Below are positions 1-7,231 of a DNA stretch of 27,361 nucleotides, piece by piece. The notes under the pieces are model-generated. The model made no database searches. It saw nothing but the letters and a program-made list of their open reading frames with translations, and was not told the origin of the DNA. The position numbers were made by a program, and so were the translations under genes. The stretch comes from Phelpsiimicrobium sp043802125. Lineage in GTDB: Bacteria; Omnitrophota; Gorgyraeia; Velamenicoccales; Velamenicoccaceae. The stretch spans positions 1 through 27,361 of the forward strand of contig JAZDLG010000002.1 of assembly GCA_043802125.1 (NCBI GenBank). The letters are read 5' to 3'. The stretch's first letter is position 1; every line of letters starts with the position of its first letter.

Positions 1-132
1 TCTGCTCCGGTAAACGGTGTATCTAATATATCTGTCACTTTAAGAAAGAACGCTTCATTAGCGGCAAATTATACGAATCCTCAGGTCACGTTGAACTCCA
101 GCGCTCAATATCGCGGCTATTCATATAATTAA
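1..132 (+). CDS. C-terminal end of an unknown protein (partial)
   Basis: Frame 1 is open from the window edge to a TAA at 130-132, giving 43 residues. The piece is rich in Ser, Asn, Thr and Ala and has alternating hydrophobic/polar stretches (for example VSNISVTLRK), as in beta-rich exported or surface proteins. There are no motifs I recognise and no start is visible. A GC-flanked hairpin follows at 137-178. The function is unknown; even that this is a real gene end rests only on the open frame and the composition. Confidence 0.45.
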   Translation, partial: SAPVNGVSNISVTLRKNASLAANYTNPQVTLNSSAQYRGYSYN

Positions 133-136
133 ATGA

Positions 137-178
137 GGCCACAGCTTACAGAATGAAATGAATGTAAGTTGTAAGGCC
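137..178 (+). terminator. hairpin after the partial upstream gene, possible terminator
   Basis: ACAGCTTACA (141-150) pairs with TGTAAGTTGT (163-172), with one G-T pair, and is extended by GGCC at 137-140 and 175-178. The hairpin lies 5 bases after the stop at 132. There is no proper T-run after it, so Rho-independent termination is uncertain; it could be an mRNA 3'-end stabiliser. Confidence 0.4.
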
Positions 179-215
179 GAATTTATACTGTGACTGCGAA
201 TTGAGCACCTTAATA

Positions 216-256
216 TGCGCCATAGGCGCATCCAGTGAAATCCCGCGCAAGCGGGA
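216..256 (+). other. two adjacent GC hairpins upstream of the tRNA
   Basis: ATGCGCC-ATA-GGCGCAT (216-232) is followed nine bases later by TCCCGC-GCAA-GCGGGA, whose GCAA loop is of the GNRA type. No gene is visible in 133-303 on either strand. The hairpins could be part of an unidentified small RNA or only the spacer before the tRNA. I do not recognise a known family. Confidence 0.35.
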
Positions 257-303
257 GCGGTTAGTCATCAGTATCTATTTAGGTTATTTTACTATTAGCT
301 TTC

Positions 304-379
304 GGGGCAGTAGCTCAGCTGGGAGAGCATCACGTTCGCAACGTGGGGGTCGGGAGTTCGAATCTCCTCTGCTCCACCA
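304..379 (+). tRNA. tRNA-Ala, anticodon CGC
   Basis: The full cloverleaf can be folded by eye: acceptor GGGGCAG/CTGCTCC, D-arm GCTC/GAGC, anticodon loop TTCGCAA with anticodon CGC, T-arm GGGAG/CTCCT with loop TTCGAAT, discriminator A, and an encoded CCA at 377-379. Position 3-70 is a G-T (G-U) wobble, the classic identity element read by alanyl-tRNA synthetase, which fits the anticodon. The tRNA reads GCG codons. The matching synthetase gene (alaS) is in the same window but about 14 kb away. Confidence 0.96.
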
Positions 380-394
380 CCTAAATGTAATAGC

Positions 395-1486
395 ATGAAA
401 CACGCCCGTTCAATCCTCATCTTGGCTTCGGCCTTCCTATTTTTTAATTTCCTGCCATATGTTTTATCAAGAGATATCCTTCATGAAGCCGGCTATTATT
501 TTAAGCTGGGCAATAAATCGGTCAATTGCCGGCTTTGCCCGCGTCGCTGTGTTATTAGCGAAGGAAAACGCGGGTTCTGCGGGGTGAGGGAAAATCAGGG
601 CGGCGTCCTTTATTCGCTCGTGTATGCAAAACCATGCGCTGTGCATATTGATCCAATTGAGAAAAAACCTCTTTTTCATTTCCTTCCAGGCTCAAAGGCT
701 TTTTCAATCGCTACGGTAGGGTGCAATCTTAAATGTAAGTTTTGCCAGAACTGGCAGATCTCACAGGCTTTGCTGGAAGACGTCCAGGCTATGGATCTCA
801 GCCCTGAGGATGTTGTAAAAAAAGCTAAAGAGAGCGGCTCTCCTGTGATCGCTTATACTTACACCGAGCCTACCATTTATTACGAATATATGTTTGATAT
901 AGCCAAACTCGCCCGTGCAGCGGGCATAAAAAATGTCATGCATTCCGCCGGGTTCATCAACGAGGAGCCGCTGCGCAACCTCTGTCCTTATTTAGACGCT
1001 GCCAATATTGACTTAAAGGGATTCAACAACAGATTTTATTCGCGAGTCTCGCTGGGAAACGTAGATGATGTCATGCGGACGCTCAAGATCTTAAAAGAAA
1101 AAGGGGTCTGGCTTGAGATAACAAATCTTGTTTTGCCGGGCTTGAATGATGACCCTGCCGAAATTAAGAAGATGTGCGAGTGGATAAGGGATAATCTGGG
1201 GCCTAATACGCCTTTACACTTTTCTCGTTTTTGGCCGATGTATAAACTAATAAACCTTTCTCCGACACCTGTTGAAACGTTACAGAAGGCAAGAGATATA
1301 GCCCGCGGCGTAGGTTTGAAGTATGTTTATATAGGTAATGTTGCCGGAGAGGTCGCCGAGAATACTTTTTGCCCTAAGTGCGGGAAGGTCGTCATCGGCA
1401 GATCGGGATATGTGATCACGGATGTAAATATCGTAAACGGAAGATGTAAATTCTGCGCAGAGGGAATAGATGGGGTTTGGAAATAA
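395..1486 (+). CDS. amrS: AmmeMemoRadiSam system radical SAM enzyme (AmrS) with N-terminal hydrophobic segment
   Basis: This is a radical SAM enzyme of the AmmeMemoRadiSam type, a widespread family of unknown reaction found with Memo and AMMECR1 proteins. The cluster-binding CxxxCxxC motif is at residues 110-117 (CNLKCKFC), after the family hallmarks CRLCPRRC and KRGFCGVREN (about 44-66) and DPIEKKPLFHFLPG. A C-terminal CPKCG...CKFC cysteine group (about residues 330-355) could hold a second metal. The conserved core begins near residue 26; before it lies a basic, then strongly hydrophobic stretch (residues 5-24) that looks like a signal anchor. No internal ATG offers a shorter core-only start, and the Shine-Dalgarno signal is weak. 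The start lies 15 bases after the tRNA, and the gene overlaps the Memo-AMMECR1 gene by 17 bases. A membrane-attached radical SAM enzyme would be unusual, because SAM is cytoplasmic. Confidence 0.9.
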   Translation: MKHARSILILASAFLFFNFLPYVLSRDILHEAGYYFKLGNKSVNCRLCPRRCVISEGKRGFCGVRENQGGVLYSLVYAKPCAVHIDPIEKKPLFHFLPGSKAFSIATVGCNLKCKFCQNWQISQALLEDVQAMDLSPEDVVKKAKESGSPVIAYTYTEPTIYYEYMFDIAKLARAAGIKNVMHSAGFINEEPLRNLCPYLDAANIDLKGFNNRFYSRVSLGNVDDVMRTLKILKEKGVWLEITNLVLPGLNDDPAEIKKMCEWIRDNLGPNTPLHFSRFWPMYKLINLSPTPVETLQKARDIARGVGLKYVYIGNVAGEVAENTFCPKCGKVVIGRSGYVITDVNIVNGRCKFCAEGIDGVWK

Positions 1487-2990
1487 ATCTAAAGGACAGA
1501 GGACGGAAGTCAGATGTCAGAAAAGAGTATCCGGAAGAATAATTTTTTGTTTTTTTCTGTTTTCTGTCTTCTGTTTTCTGTCATCTGTTTTCTGTGAAGC
1601 AGAAAACATTAAGCAGCCTAATGTCGCAGGCGCGTTCTATCCTTCCGATAAGGATGAATTGGCGGCTATGGTCGCTAAATACACCAACGAGACGGGAGAG
1701 GTTGCTTTAGAAGGCGAGCCTTTAGTATTGATCTCGCCTCACGCGGGTTATATCTATTCCGGGCCTGTGGCAGCTTATGGTTTTAAGGCGTTATCGGGCC
1801 GTAGTTTTGATGCGGTCGTTATATTAGCGCCTAGCCACTACTTTTCTTTTAAAGGAGCGTCTGTTTATAAACAAGGATATTTCAGGTCGCCTCTAGGGAA
1901 CCTGGAGGTTGATGAGACGCTCGCTGACAGCCTTATTAGGGCAAACTCAAACCTTATATTTTCTAACCCGGAATTTTTTCAACATGAACATTCACTGGAG
2001 GTGCAGCTGCCGTTTCTCCAGGAGAGCCTTAAAAGCGGCTTCAAAATAGTCCCTGTCATGTTGGGCAATATGTCTTTTGAGGATTGCCGGCTTCTGGCAG
2101 CGGCGTTAGCAAAGGCCTTAAAAGATAAGTCAGTGCTCGTTGTTGCGAGCACTGACTTATCCCACTATCGGCCCTATGAAGAGGCCATCCAATATGACAC
2201 TAAAACAATAAATTTTATCAAGAGCCTTGACGCCAAAGCCCTATGGGATGCTGTTGTTGATACAGGTTGGAATGTCTGCGGCATAAGGCCTGTTGTGACA
2301 GGCATGCTTTACGCAAAGATGTTGGGAGCTGATAGAGCAGAGACCTTAAAATACGCTAATTCAGGCGATACAGCCGGCGGCAAGGATAAAGTAGTAGGGT
2401 ATCTTAGCGCCGTTATTACTTTAAAAAACGGAGAAGAAGCCATGTTGACCAAAGAGGATAAGAAAAGGTTGCTTGAGATTGCCAGAAGCACAATTTCCGC
2501 CCTAGTCTCAGGAAAGAACTTACCAATATTTCAGGAAAAAAGCCAAGGCCTTAACTTAAGGCGAGGGGCGTTTGTCACACTGCATAAAAAAGGTGAGTTG
2601 AAAGGATGCATAGGATCGTTTACGTCAGATGAACCGCTTTATAAAGTCATCTCTAAGATGAGCGTTGAATCCGCAAGCCATGATCATAGGTTTGAGCCTG
2701 TTGGGGCCGATGAACTTGAAAATATTACTATAGAGATCTCTGTATTGAGCGAGCCGAAATTGATAGACGATTGGCGCAATATCAGGCTGGGGATAGACGG
2801 CGTTATCATAAGGAAAGGCCTTTCCTCAGGCGTTTTTCTTCCTCAGGTTGCGACAGAGACAAAATGGGATCTTGATACTTTCTTAGGGCAATTATGTTCT
2901 CAGAAAGCAGGCCTTCCTTGGGATAGTTATAAAGATCCCTCGGCAAAGATATATACCTTCCAGGCAGATGTATTTTCAGAAGGGTCATAG
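1470..2990 (+). CDS. amrB-amrA: Memo (AmrB) - AMMECR1 (AmrA) fusion protein, predicted exported
   Basis: Two families that are separate genes in many bacteria are fused here. The Memo/AmrB domain (about residues 47-318) starts at KQPNVAGAFYP and carries SPHAGY (H91), PSHY (H123), EHSLEVQLPFLQ and NVCG (C270). These correspond to the metal-site histidines and cysteine known from human MEMO1. The AMMECR1/AmrA domain (about 325-506) has RRGAFVTL, the LKGCIG signature and SASHDHRFEPV. A basic stretch followed by a hydrophobic, Phe- and Cys-rich segment (about residues 24-42) precedes the Memo domain and resembles a signal peptide or anchor. That part of the gene is made of simple repeated DNA (1493-1601). 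The function of the family is unresolved; C-C bond chemistry and redox or metal roles have been proposed. The next gene starts on the base after the stop. The ATG at 1470 is the only good start that keeps the hydrophobic segment. Confidence 0.9.
   Translation: MGFGNKSKGQRTEVRCQKRVSGRIIFCFFLFSVFCFLSSVFCEAENIKQPNVAGAFYPSDKDELAAMVAKYTNETGEVALEGEPLVLISPHAGYIYSGPVAAYGFKALSGRSFDAVVILAPSHYFSFKGASVYKQGYFRSPLGNLEVDETLADSLIRANSNLIFSNPEFFQHEHSLEVQLPFLQESLKSGFKIVPVMLGNMSFEDCRLLAAALAKALKDKSVLVVASTDLSHYRPYEEAIQYDTKTINFIKSLDAKALWDAVVDTGWNVCGIRPVVTGMLYAKMLGADRAETLKYANSGDTAGGKDKVVGYLSAVITLKNGEEAMLTKEDKKRLLEIARSTISALVSGKNLPIFQEKSQGLNLRRGAFVTLHKKGELKGCIGSFTSDEPLYKVISKMSVESASHDHRFEPVGADELENITIEISVLSEPKLIDDWRNIRLGIDGVIIRKGLSSGVFLPQVATETKWDLDTFLGQLCSQKAGLPWDSYKDPSAKIYTFQADVFSEGS
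1493..1601. repeat. imperfect dispersed-type repeat inside the amrB-amrA start
   Basis: A purine-rich arm with GGACAGAGGACGGAAGTCAG and a following GTCAGAAAAG faces a pyrimidine arm made of repeated TTTTCTGT/CTTCTGT units (from about 1555). The arms are roughly complementary. Low-complexity CTGT/ACAG repeats of this kind are scattered through many environmental genomes (general knowledge). Here the repeat lies inside coding sequence and specifies the N-terminal extension of the fusion protein. Confidence 0.6.
2124..2161. repeat. perfect 16-bp inverted repeat inside amrB-amrA
   Basis: GATAAGTCAGTGCTCG (2124-2139) is followed, after a 6-base loop, by its exact reverse complement (2146-2161). 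It lies in the codons for the DKSVLVVASTDLS stretch of the Memo domain, so it could form a strong hairpin in the mRNA. Confidence 0.85.
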
Positions 2991-3641
2991 ATGCATAAGG
3001 CCGCGTGGAGTCTTTTTTTAACCGGTTTGTTTTTAGGCCTTGGGCCGTGCCTTGCGACTTGCGGGCCGCTTTTAGTTTCTTATATCGCTGCCACCAAAGA
3101 AAACATGCTTGGTGGTTTAAAGACGTATATTGTATTTTCTGTGACAAGGATGGCAGTTTATATCGTTTTCGGCTGCTTAGCCGGGTTTTTCGGAGAACTG
3201 GTTTTACAGAAGTTCCTTGACAGTAATTCGTTAAGAATAATATTTTTTTTATTCGGGCTTTTTTTATTTTTTATAGGCCTGTTTCTGGTCATTAAGAAGT
3301 CTTATTTTGGCGCTAAATGCAGCGGTTTTATCCATAAGTATCTCGGGTCAAAAGATACTAAGAGCGTTATTATTTTCGGGCTGATTGTATCTTTCTCACC
3401 GTGTCTTCCATTAATAGCGGTTTTGGGTTATATAGCCCTTATTTCTGACACTTGGCTTAAGGGAATTGTTTATATGGGTTCTTTTGGGTTGGGTACGGTG
3501 ATCAGTCCTATGATATTCTTGTCAATGGGCGCCGGCTGGTTGGCAGATGTTTTAAAAAGCCACGAGAGGGTATCTATGGCCCTTAAGGTTGTATGCGGTA
3601 TTATTTTGGCTTATCTTGGTATAATGTTAATGAGGTTTTAA
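2991..3641 (+). CDS. CcdA/TauE-SafE-like six-helix membrane protein
   Basis: This 216-residue protein has about six hydrophobic helices. Two similar halves each open with a Pro-Cys element: GPCLATCGP (C20, C24) in the first helix and FSPCLPL (C138) at the start of the second half. That is the pattern of CcdA/DsbD-type membrane domains, which pass reducing equivalents across the inner membrane through a cysteine pair. Related proteins are also annotated as sulfite exporter TauE/SafE family. It begins right after the amrB-amrA stop, with AGAAGG upstream, and rsmE starts right after its own stop, so it is translated in the same unit. A role in supplying reductant to the exported Memo-AMMECR1 protein is inference. 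Transport of a small sulfur compound is an alternative. Confidence 0.75.
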   Translation: MHKAAWSLFLTGLFLGLGPCLATCGPLLVSYIAATKENMLGGLKTYIVFSVTRMAVYIVFGCLAGFFGELVLQKFLDSNSLRIIFFLFGLFLFFIGLFLVIKKSYFGAKCSGFIHKYLGSKDTKSVIIFGLIVSFSPCLPLIAVLGYIALISDTWLKGIVYMGSFGLGTVISPMIFLSMGAGWLADVLKSHERVSMALKVVCGIILAYLGIMLMRF

Positions 3642-4385
3642 ATGAATCGGTTTTTTGTTGAGAAGCGTAATATAGGCAAGGAAGCAATAAAGATCACTGA
3701 CAACGATGACGTGCGCCACCTTGTGAGTGTTTTGCGCTTGTGTCCTGGCGAAGATGTCTTTATTAGCGACGGAGAAGGCGGGGGTTATATAACCAAAATA
3801 GAGAAAATAGATAAAAACAGCGTAGTTCTGAAGATTAAAGACGCGCAGAAACGAAGGCAGAAGAGCGAGAGTAAGATCATAGTGACCCTTGCTTGCGCAA
3901 TTCCTAAAAATGCGCGCTTTGCGCGATTTGAGGATATCATTGACAAGGCAGCGCAATTAGGGGTTAGCGAGATCATTCCTTTGTTGACTGAGCGCACATT
4001 AATAGAAAGCGGCACGTTTGATAAGAGGCGAGAGCGCTTCAAACGTATTATTATTGCTGCGGCCTCGCAGAGCGGGGTTTTGTTCCTGCCGGAGTTAAGA
4101 GAAACTACGCCTTTTGAAGATCTCATTAGCAGGTTGGGACAGTATGAATTGCGTCTTTTGCCGAATCTTTCTGATAGATCTCATACCTTAAGGGAAGTAG
4201 TTTCAGGTTTTACTGGTAAGAAGATCTTGGTCTTGATAGGCCCGGAAGGCGATTTCACCAAGCATGAGATAGAGGCCGCGTTAAGCTTAGGCTGTGTCGG
4301 AGTGAGTTTAGGAGATTCTGTGCTGCGCGTGGATACGGCCGCCATAAGTGTCGTGAGTTTTTTGAGGCTCTATTTCGGCGGATGA
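3642..4385 (+). CDS. rsmE: 16S rRNA (uracil1498-N3)-methyltransferase RsmE
   Basis: RsmE methylates N3 of U1498 in 16S rRNA using SAM, as a SPOUT-fold (trefoil-knot) enzyme. The 247-residue length is normal. An N-terminal PUA-like domain (NRFFVEKRNI... HLVSVLRLCPGED, about 1-70) is followed by the SPOUT domain with IGPEGDFTKHE (199-209) and LGDSVLRVDTAA (223-234), the SAM-binding knot motifs. The start codon directly follows the CcdA-like gene, with GAGG seven bases upstream. The stop overlaps the mtaB start (ATGA). Confidence 0.95.
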   Translation: MNRFFVEKRNIGKEAIKITDNDDVRHLVSVLRLCPGEDVFISDGEGGGYITKIEKIDKNSVVLKIKDAQKRRQKSESKIIVTLACAIPKNARFARFEDIIDKAAQLGVSEIIPLLTERTLIESGTFDKRRERFKRIIIAAASQSGVLFLPELRETTPFEDLISRLGQYELRLLPNLSDRSHTLREVVSGFTGKKILVLIGPEGDFTKHEIEAALSLGCVGVSLGDSVLRVDTAAISVVSFLRLYFGG

Positions 4386-5644
4386 AGACATTTTATATCA
4401 GGACATTGGGATGTAAGGTCAATCAGTGCGATTCGCTTGGGATCAGGGAAAAATTCTTGAGTCTCGGATGGCAGGAAAGCCCTAAAAACGCAAAGGCCGA
4501 CGTCTGTATCGTAAATACGTGTTGTGTTACTCATCACGCTGACAGAAAATCGCGCAACGCCATAAGCTCCGTCGTGCGCGGCAACCCGGCTGCAAAGATC
4601 GTTGTAACAGGTTGCTATGCCTCTTATGATAGATCTGCCATAGAGGGCATTGAGGGTATTGCCGCTGTTTTTGAGAACGACAAAAAAGAGGAACTTTTCA
4701 GATGGGCCCAAGGCTTATCTTTGTCTTCTTATGTTGAAGGAGGCCGCGTATATCCGGTGCGCAGCAACATGACAAGGGGTTTTTTAAAGATCCAGGATGG
4801 TTGTAGCAACAGTTGCAGCTATTGTATCGTTCCTCTTGTGCGTGGGCCGTCAAAGAGCAAGGAGCCTGTTCGTATTTTATCTGAAGCTAGGCATCTGGTA
4901 GGAGCCGGCCACAAAGAGATCGTTCTAACAGGGGTTTGTTTAGGTTCTTTCGGTAAAGACCTTTCAGACAAGGAAGATATCGTTGATATAATAACAAGGC
5001 TTGAAGAAATTGAGGGCCTTGCGAGGATAAGGCTCAGTTCCATAGAGGCAGGCGACGTGACAGACAGGCTTATCAATAAAATGTCGGGCTCAAAGAAACT
5101 CATGCCTCATCTTCATATCCCTTTTCAGAGCGGTGACGATCGCGTGCTTGAGGCGATGAACAAGAGGCTAAGAGTAGGGGATTATAGCGCTATTGTTGAT
5201 AAGGCAAAGGCTAAGATAGAAGATCTTGCCATCACATGCGATTTCATTGTCGGATATCCGCAAGAGGATGAGAAAAGTTTTAAGAATACCCTGAAGTTTT
5301 TGGATTTCGTCAAGCCTCTGAAGACTCATATCTTTTCTTATAGCCCCCGCCTGGGTACTTTGAGCTGCAGAAATGTAAAAATGCCGGATGCAAAGGTCGT
5401 AAAGGAGAGGTACACACTTTTTAAGCAAAAGGCTGAAGAGATAGCCGCGGATTATAAAAAAAGTTATATCGGCAGGGAAATGGCGGTTTTATTTGAGATA
5501 GAGAAGATGGGCGTCTGGCAAGGCCATACCGGGAATTATATGCTGGTAAAGGCAGACATTGAAGGTTCGCTAAAGGGGGACATCAGAAGAGTATTGTTAA
5601 CGGGAATAGAAGGGGACTCTGTCATAGGTAAAGAATTGACTTGA
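4382..5644 (+). CDS. mtaB: tRNA ms2t6A methylthiotransferase MtaB
   Basis: MtaB adds a methylthio group to t6A at position 37 of ANN-decoding tRNAs. It is a radical SAM enzyme with two iron-sulfur clusters. The N-terminal UPF0004 domain begins FYIRTLGCKVNQCDS and has further cysteines in NTCCVT and TGCYA. The radical SAM motif is CSNSCSYC at residues 141-148. A TRAM-like tail with GREMAVLFE and HTGNYMLVK closes the protein. The length of 420 residues is typical. GCKVNQ with PLVRGPSKSK favours MtaB over MiaB or RimO. It overlaps rsmE by four bases, and its stop codon overlaps the -35 box of the next operon's promoter. Confidence 0.94.
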   Translation: MKTFYIRTLGCKVNQCDSLGIREKFLSLGWQESPKNAKADVCIVNTCCVTHHADRKSRNAISSVVRGNPAAKIVVTGCYASYDRSAIEGIEGIAAVFENDKKEELFRWAQGLSLSSYVEGGRVYPVRSNMTRGFLKIQDGCSNSCSYCIVPLVRGPSKSKEPVRILSEARHLVGAGHKEIVLTGVCLGSFGKDLSDKEDIVDIITRLEEIEGLARIRLSSIEAGDVTDRLINKMSGSKKLMPHLHIPFQSGDDRVLEAMNKRLRVGDYSAIVDKAKAKIEDLAITCDFIVGYPQEDEKSFKNTLKFLDFVKPLKTHIFSYSPRLGTLSCRNVKMPDAKVVKERYTLFKQKAEEIAADYKKSYIGREMAVLFEIEKMGVWQGHTGNYMLVKADIEGSLKGDIRRVLLTGIEGDSVIGKELT

Positions 5645-5669
5645 CAAAAAATATGAGTTTTGTTAATAT
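5641..5669 (+). promoter_or_regulatory. sigma70-type promoter for the pilus-like operon
   Basis: TTGACA (5641-5646) and TAATAT (5664-5669) are separated by 17 bases. The -35 box overlaps the mtaB stop codon. Transcription would start near 5676, leaving an AT-rich leader of about 60 bases before the ATG at 5735. The position fits the start of an independently transcribed operon. Confidence 0.75.
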
Positions 5670-5734
5670 ACTTATGAAAATGTTTTAAAAAGTTTTATAA
5701 TATTATTGTTAAGGCATAAGTAACTCCATTATTT

Positions 5735-7180
5735 ATGTTTAGGAAAATATCTTCAGGAAAATTTTTTATTCTCTTTATCGCTGGATTCCTGTGTTTTGCC
5801 TCTCATTCCTTTGCTGCTTTTAACCTGACCGTAAATCCTGTAGACGGCGGCTTTGATCTGCGTTTTCCTCGGCTTTCCCCGGGTGATTTCAAGCAGGCCA
5901 AAGAAGTCATTCTTCGGGTCAACTCGGACATAGGCAAGCAATACCGTGTATCCCAAAATATCATTACACCCTTGGCTACGATGGACGGGACTGTTTTACC
6001 TGACTCGCAGTTCAAGATGTACGCTTTGGTAAATTCTAACACTTCAGGCACCTTGGTCTATCGCGAGGAAACCCCTGTCAATGAATTTAGTACGACACTG
6101 TATACGTCTAACAACGCAGGCGATAATGATTCTTTTAAGCTGGTGTATACGGTCACGCCAACCGACATTCAGATGCAGGGTCCTTATTACGGAAGGATAG
6201 CTTATATCTTGACACCAATTGATTCTAATCAGTCACAGGTCGTTGTGAATATGAACGTGTATGTTGAGTTAGGCGCAGGCTCTACACCTATGGTAGAAGT
6301 CAGCACGAATACCGGCACCAACCGGTTAGTATTCAGTTCCAAGGGCATGAGCCAAAAAAATGACTCGGCTTTTAAAGATAGCCCTCAAGTCTCCATAAAA
6401 TGCCGCGCTCCGTTGGGAATTCCCTACCGGATCTATCAAAGTTTTGAAGGCGGCAATGTTATGTCCGGTTCAGGCGATGAGTTTGACCTGAAAAATATCA
6501 TGTTCACTGCTTCCGGGGGCCAGAACGGACGCTTGACTAGCGAAGGCGATCTGTCAGCGGCAAAACAAAAACAGCTTATATATACTTCAGACTCGGAGGG
6601 TTCAGAGAACGCATTTATTATCGCTTATAAACCCGCGCAAGATTTTAGATTCGCCAAAACCAACGATTATAAGACAAAGTTGAATTTTGTGATAGAGAAG
6701 GAAGCCACTGCCGGCGTTGCGCCAAAAGTTGTAGGCAGCCTGGACGTGGAGATAAATATCGTGCCGCTTTTTGAAATGATAGTCTTTTCTAACGGCCAAG
6801 AAGGCGTTAATCTCAAATTCGGCGAAGTCAGCTATAAAACAGGCCCTAAGATTTGCGATGTGGATGTCTATGCGGAATCTAACATGGGCCGGCCTTATCA
6901 GATCATCCAGAAGGTCGCAGGGCCCATGATGAACGAAAGTTTCGTTAAGATACCCGAGAAAGATTTTACAATAGAGATAGAAGAAATAGATTCAAAAGAT
7001 GAGCCTAATGCTTATGTATCCAAGGAGGCGCCTGTTAAAGATGGCGAGAGCGTTATTTTTTCTTCCGGCTCAAGTGGCGAGAGAGCGCATTTAAAAGTTA
7101 AATACAGATTAACGATGCAGCCTGACACCAGGAGCGGCAATTATTCCACACAGATATTCTATTCGTTATCCATGCTGTAA
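5735..7180 (+). CDS. exported protein with three tandem pilin-like beta domains
   Basis: There is a clear signal peptide (residues 1-27, cut after SFA). The mature protein is three copies of one domain: about 28-180, 185-345 and 346-481. Each has a G-x-x-Y-x-[VI]-x-Q element (GKQYRVSQ 67-74, GIPYRIYQ 228-235, GRPYQIIQ 385-392). Each also has a later Y/F-x-S-x-x-x-G...Y block ending in hydrophobic strands (122-159, 282-320, 441-478). The next gene's product carries the same elements once. The family has no name I can assign. The layout of a short strand, then Y-x-I, then a final G-x-Y-[ST] strand recalls spore-coat-U/archaic pilin domains, but this is inference. Followed by pilin-like, chaperone and usher-like genes, it may be a tip protein or a linker subunit. 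Confidence 0.8.
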   Translation: MFRKISSGKFFILFIAGFLCFASHSFAAFNLTVNPVDGGFDLRFPRLSPGDFKQAKEVILRVNSDIGKQYRVSQNIITPLATMDGTVLPDSQFKMYALVNSNTSGTLVYREETPVNEFSTTLYTSNNAGDNDSFKLVYTVTPTDIQMQGPYYGRIAYILTPIDSNQSQVVVNMNVYVELGAGSTPMVEVSTNTGTNRLVFSSKGMSQKNDSAFKDSPQVSIKCRAPLGIPYRIYQSFEGGNVMSGSGDEFDLKNIMFTASGGQNGRLTSEGDLSAAKQKQLIYTSDSEGSENAFIIAYKPAQDFRFAKTNDYKTKLNFVIEKEATAGVAPKVVGSLDVEINIVPLFEMIVFSNGQEGVNLKFGEVSYKTGPKICDVDVYAESNMGRPYQIIQKVAGPMMNESFVKIPEKDFTIEIEEIDSKDEPNAYVSKEAPVKDGESVIFSSGSSGERAHLKVKYRLTMQPDTRSGNYSTQIFYSLSML

Positions 7181-7231
7181 ATTGCTTTTGGTCTTAAAAT
7201 ATAATCTTGGGGAGAGAGGGGGTGAAGTAAG

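Noticed and set aside
201..398. 65-codon + strand open frame across the tRNA
   Set aside because: It is covered by hairpins and the tRNA-Ala gene, and has no Shine-Dalgarno site.
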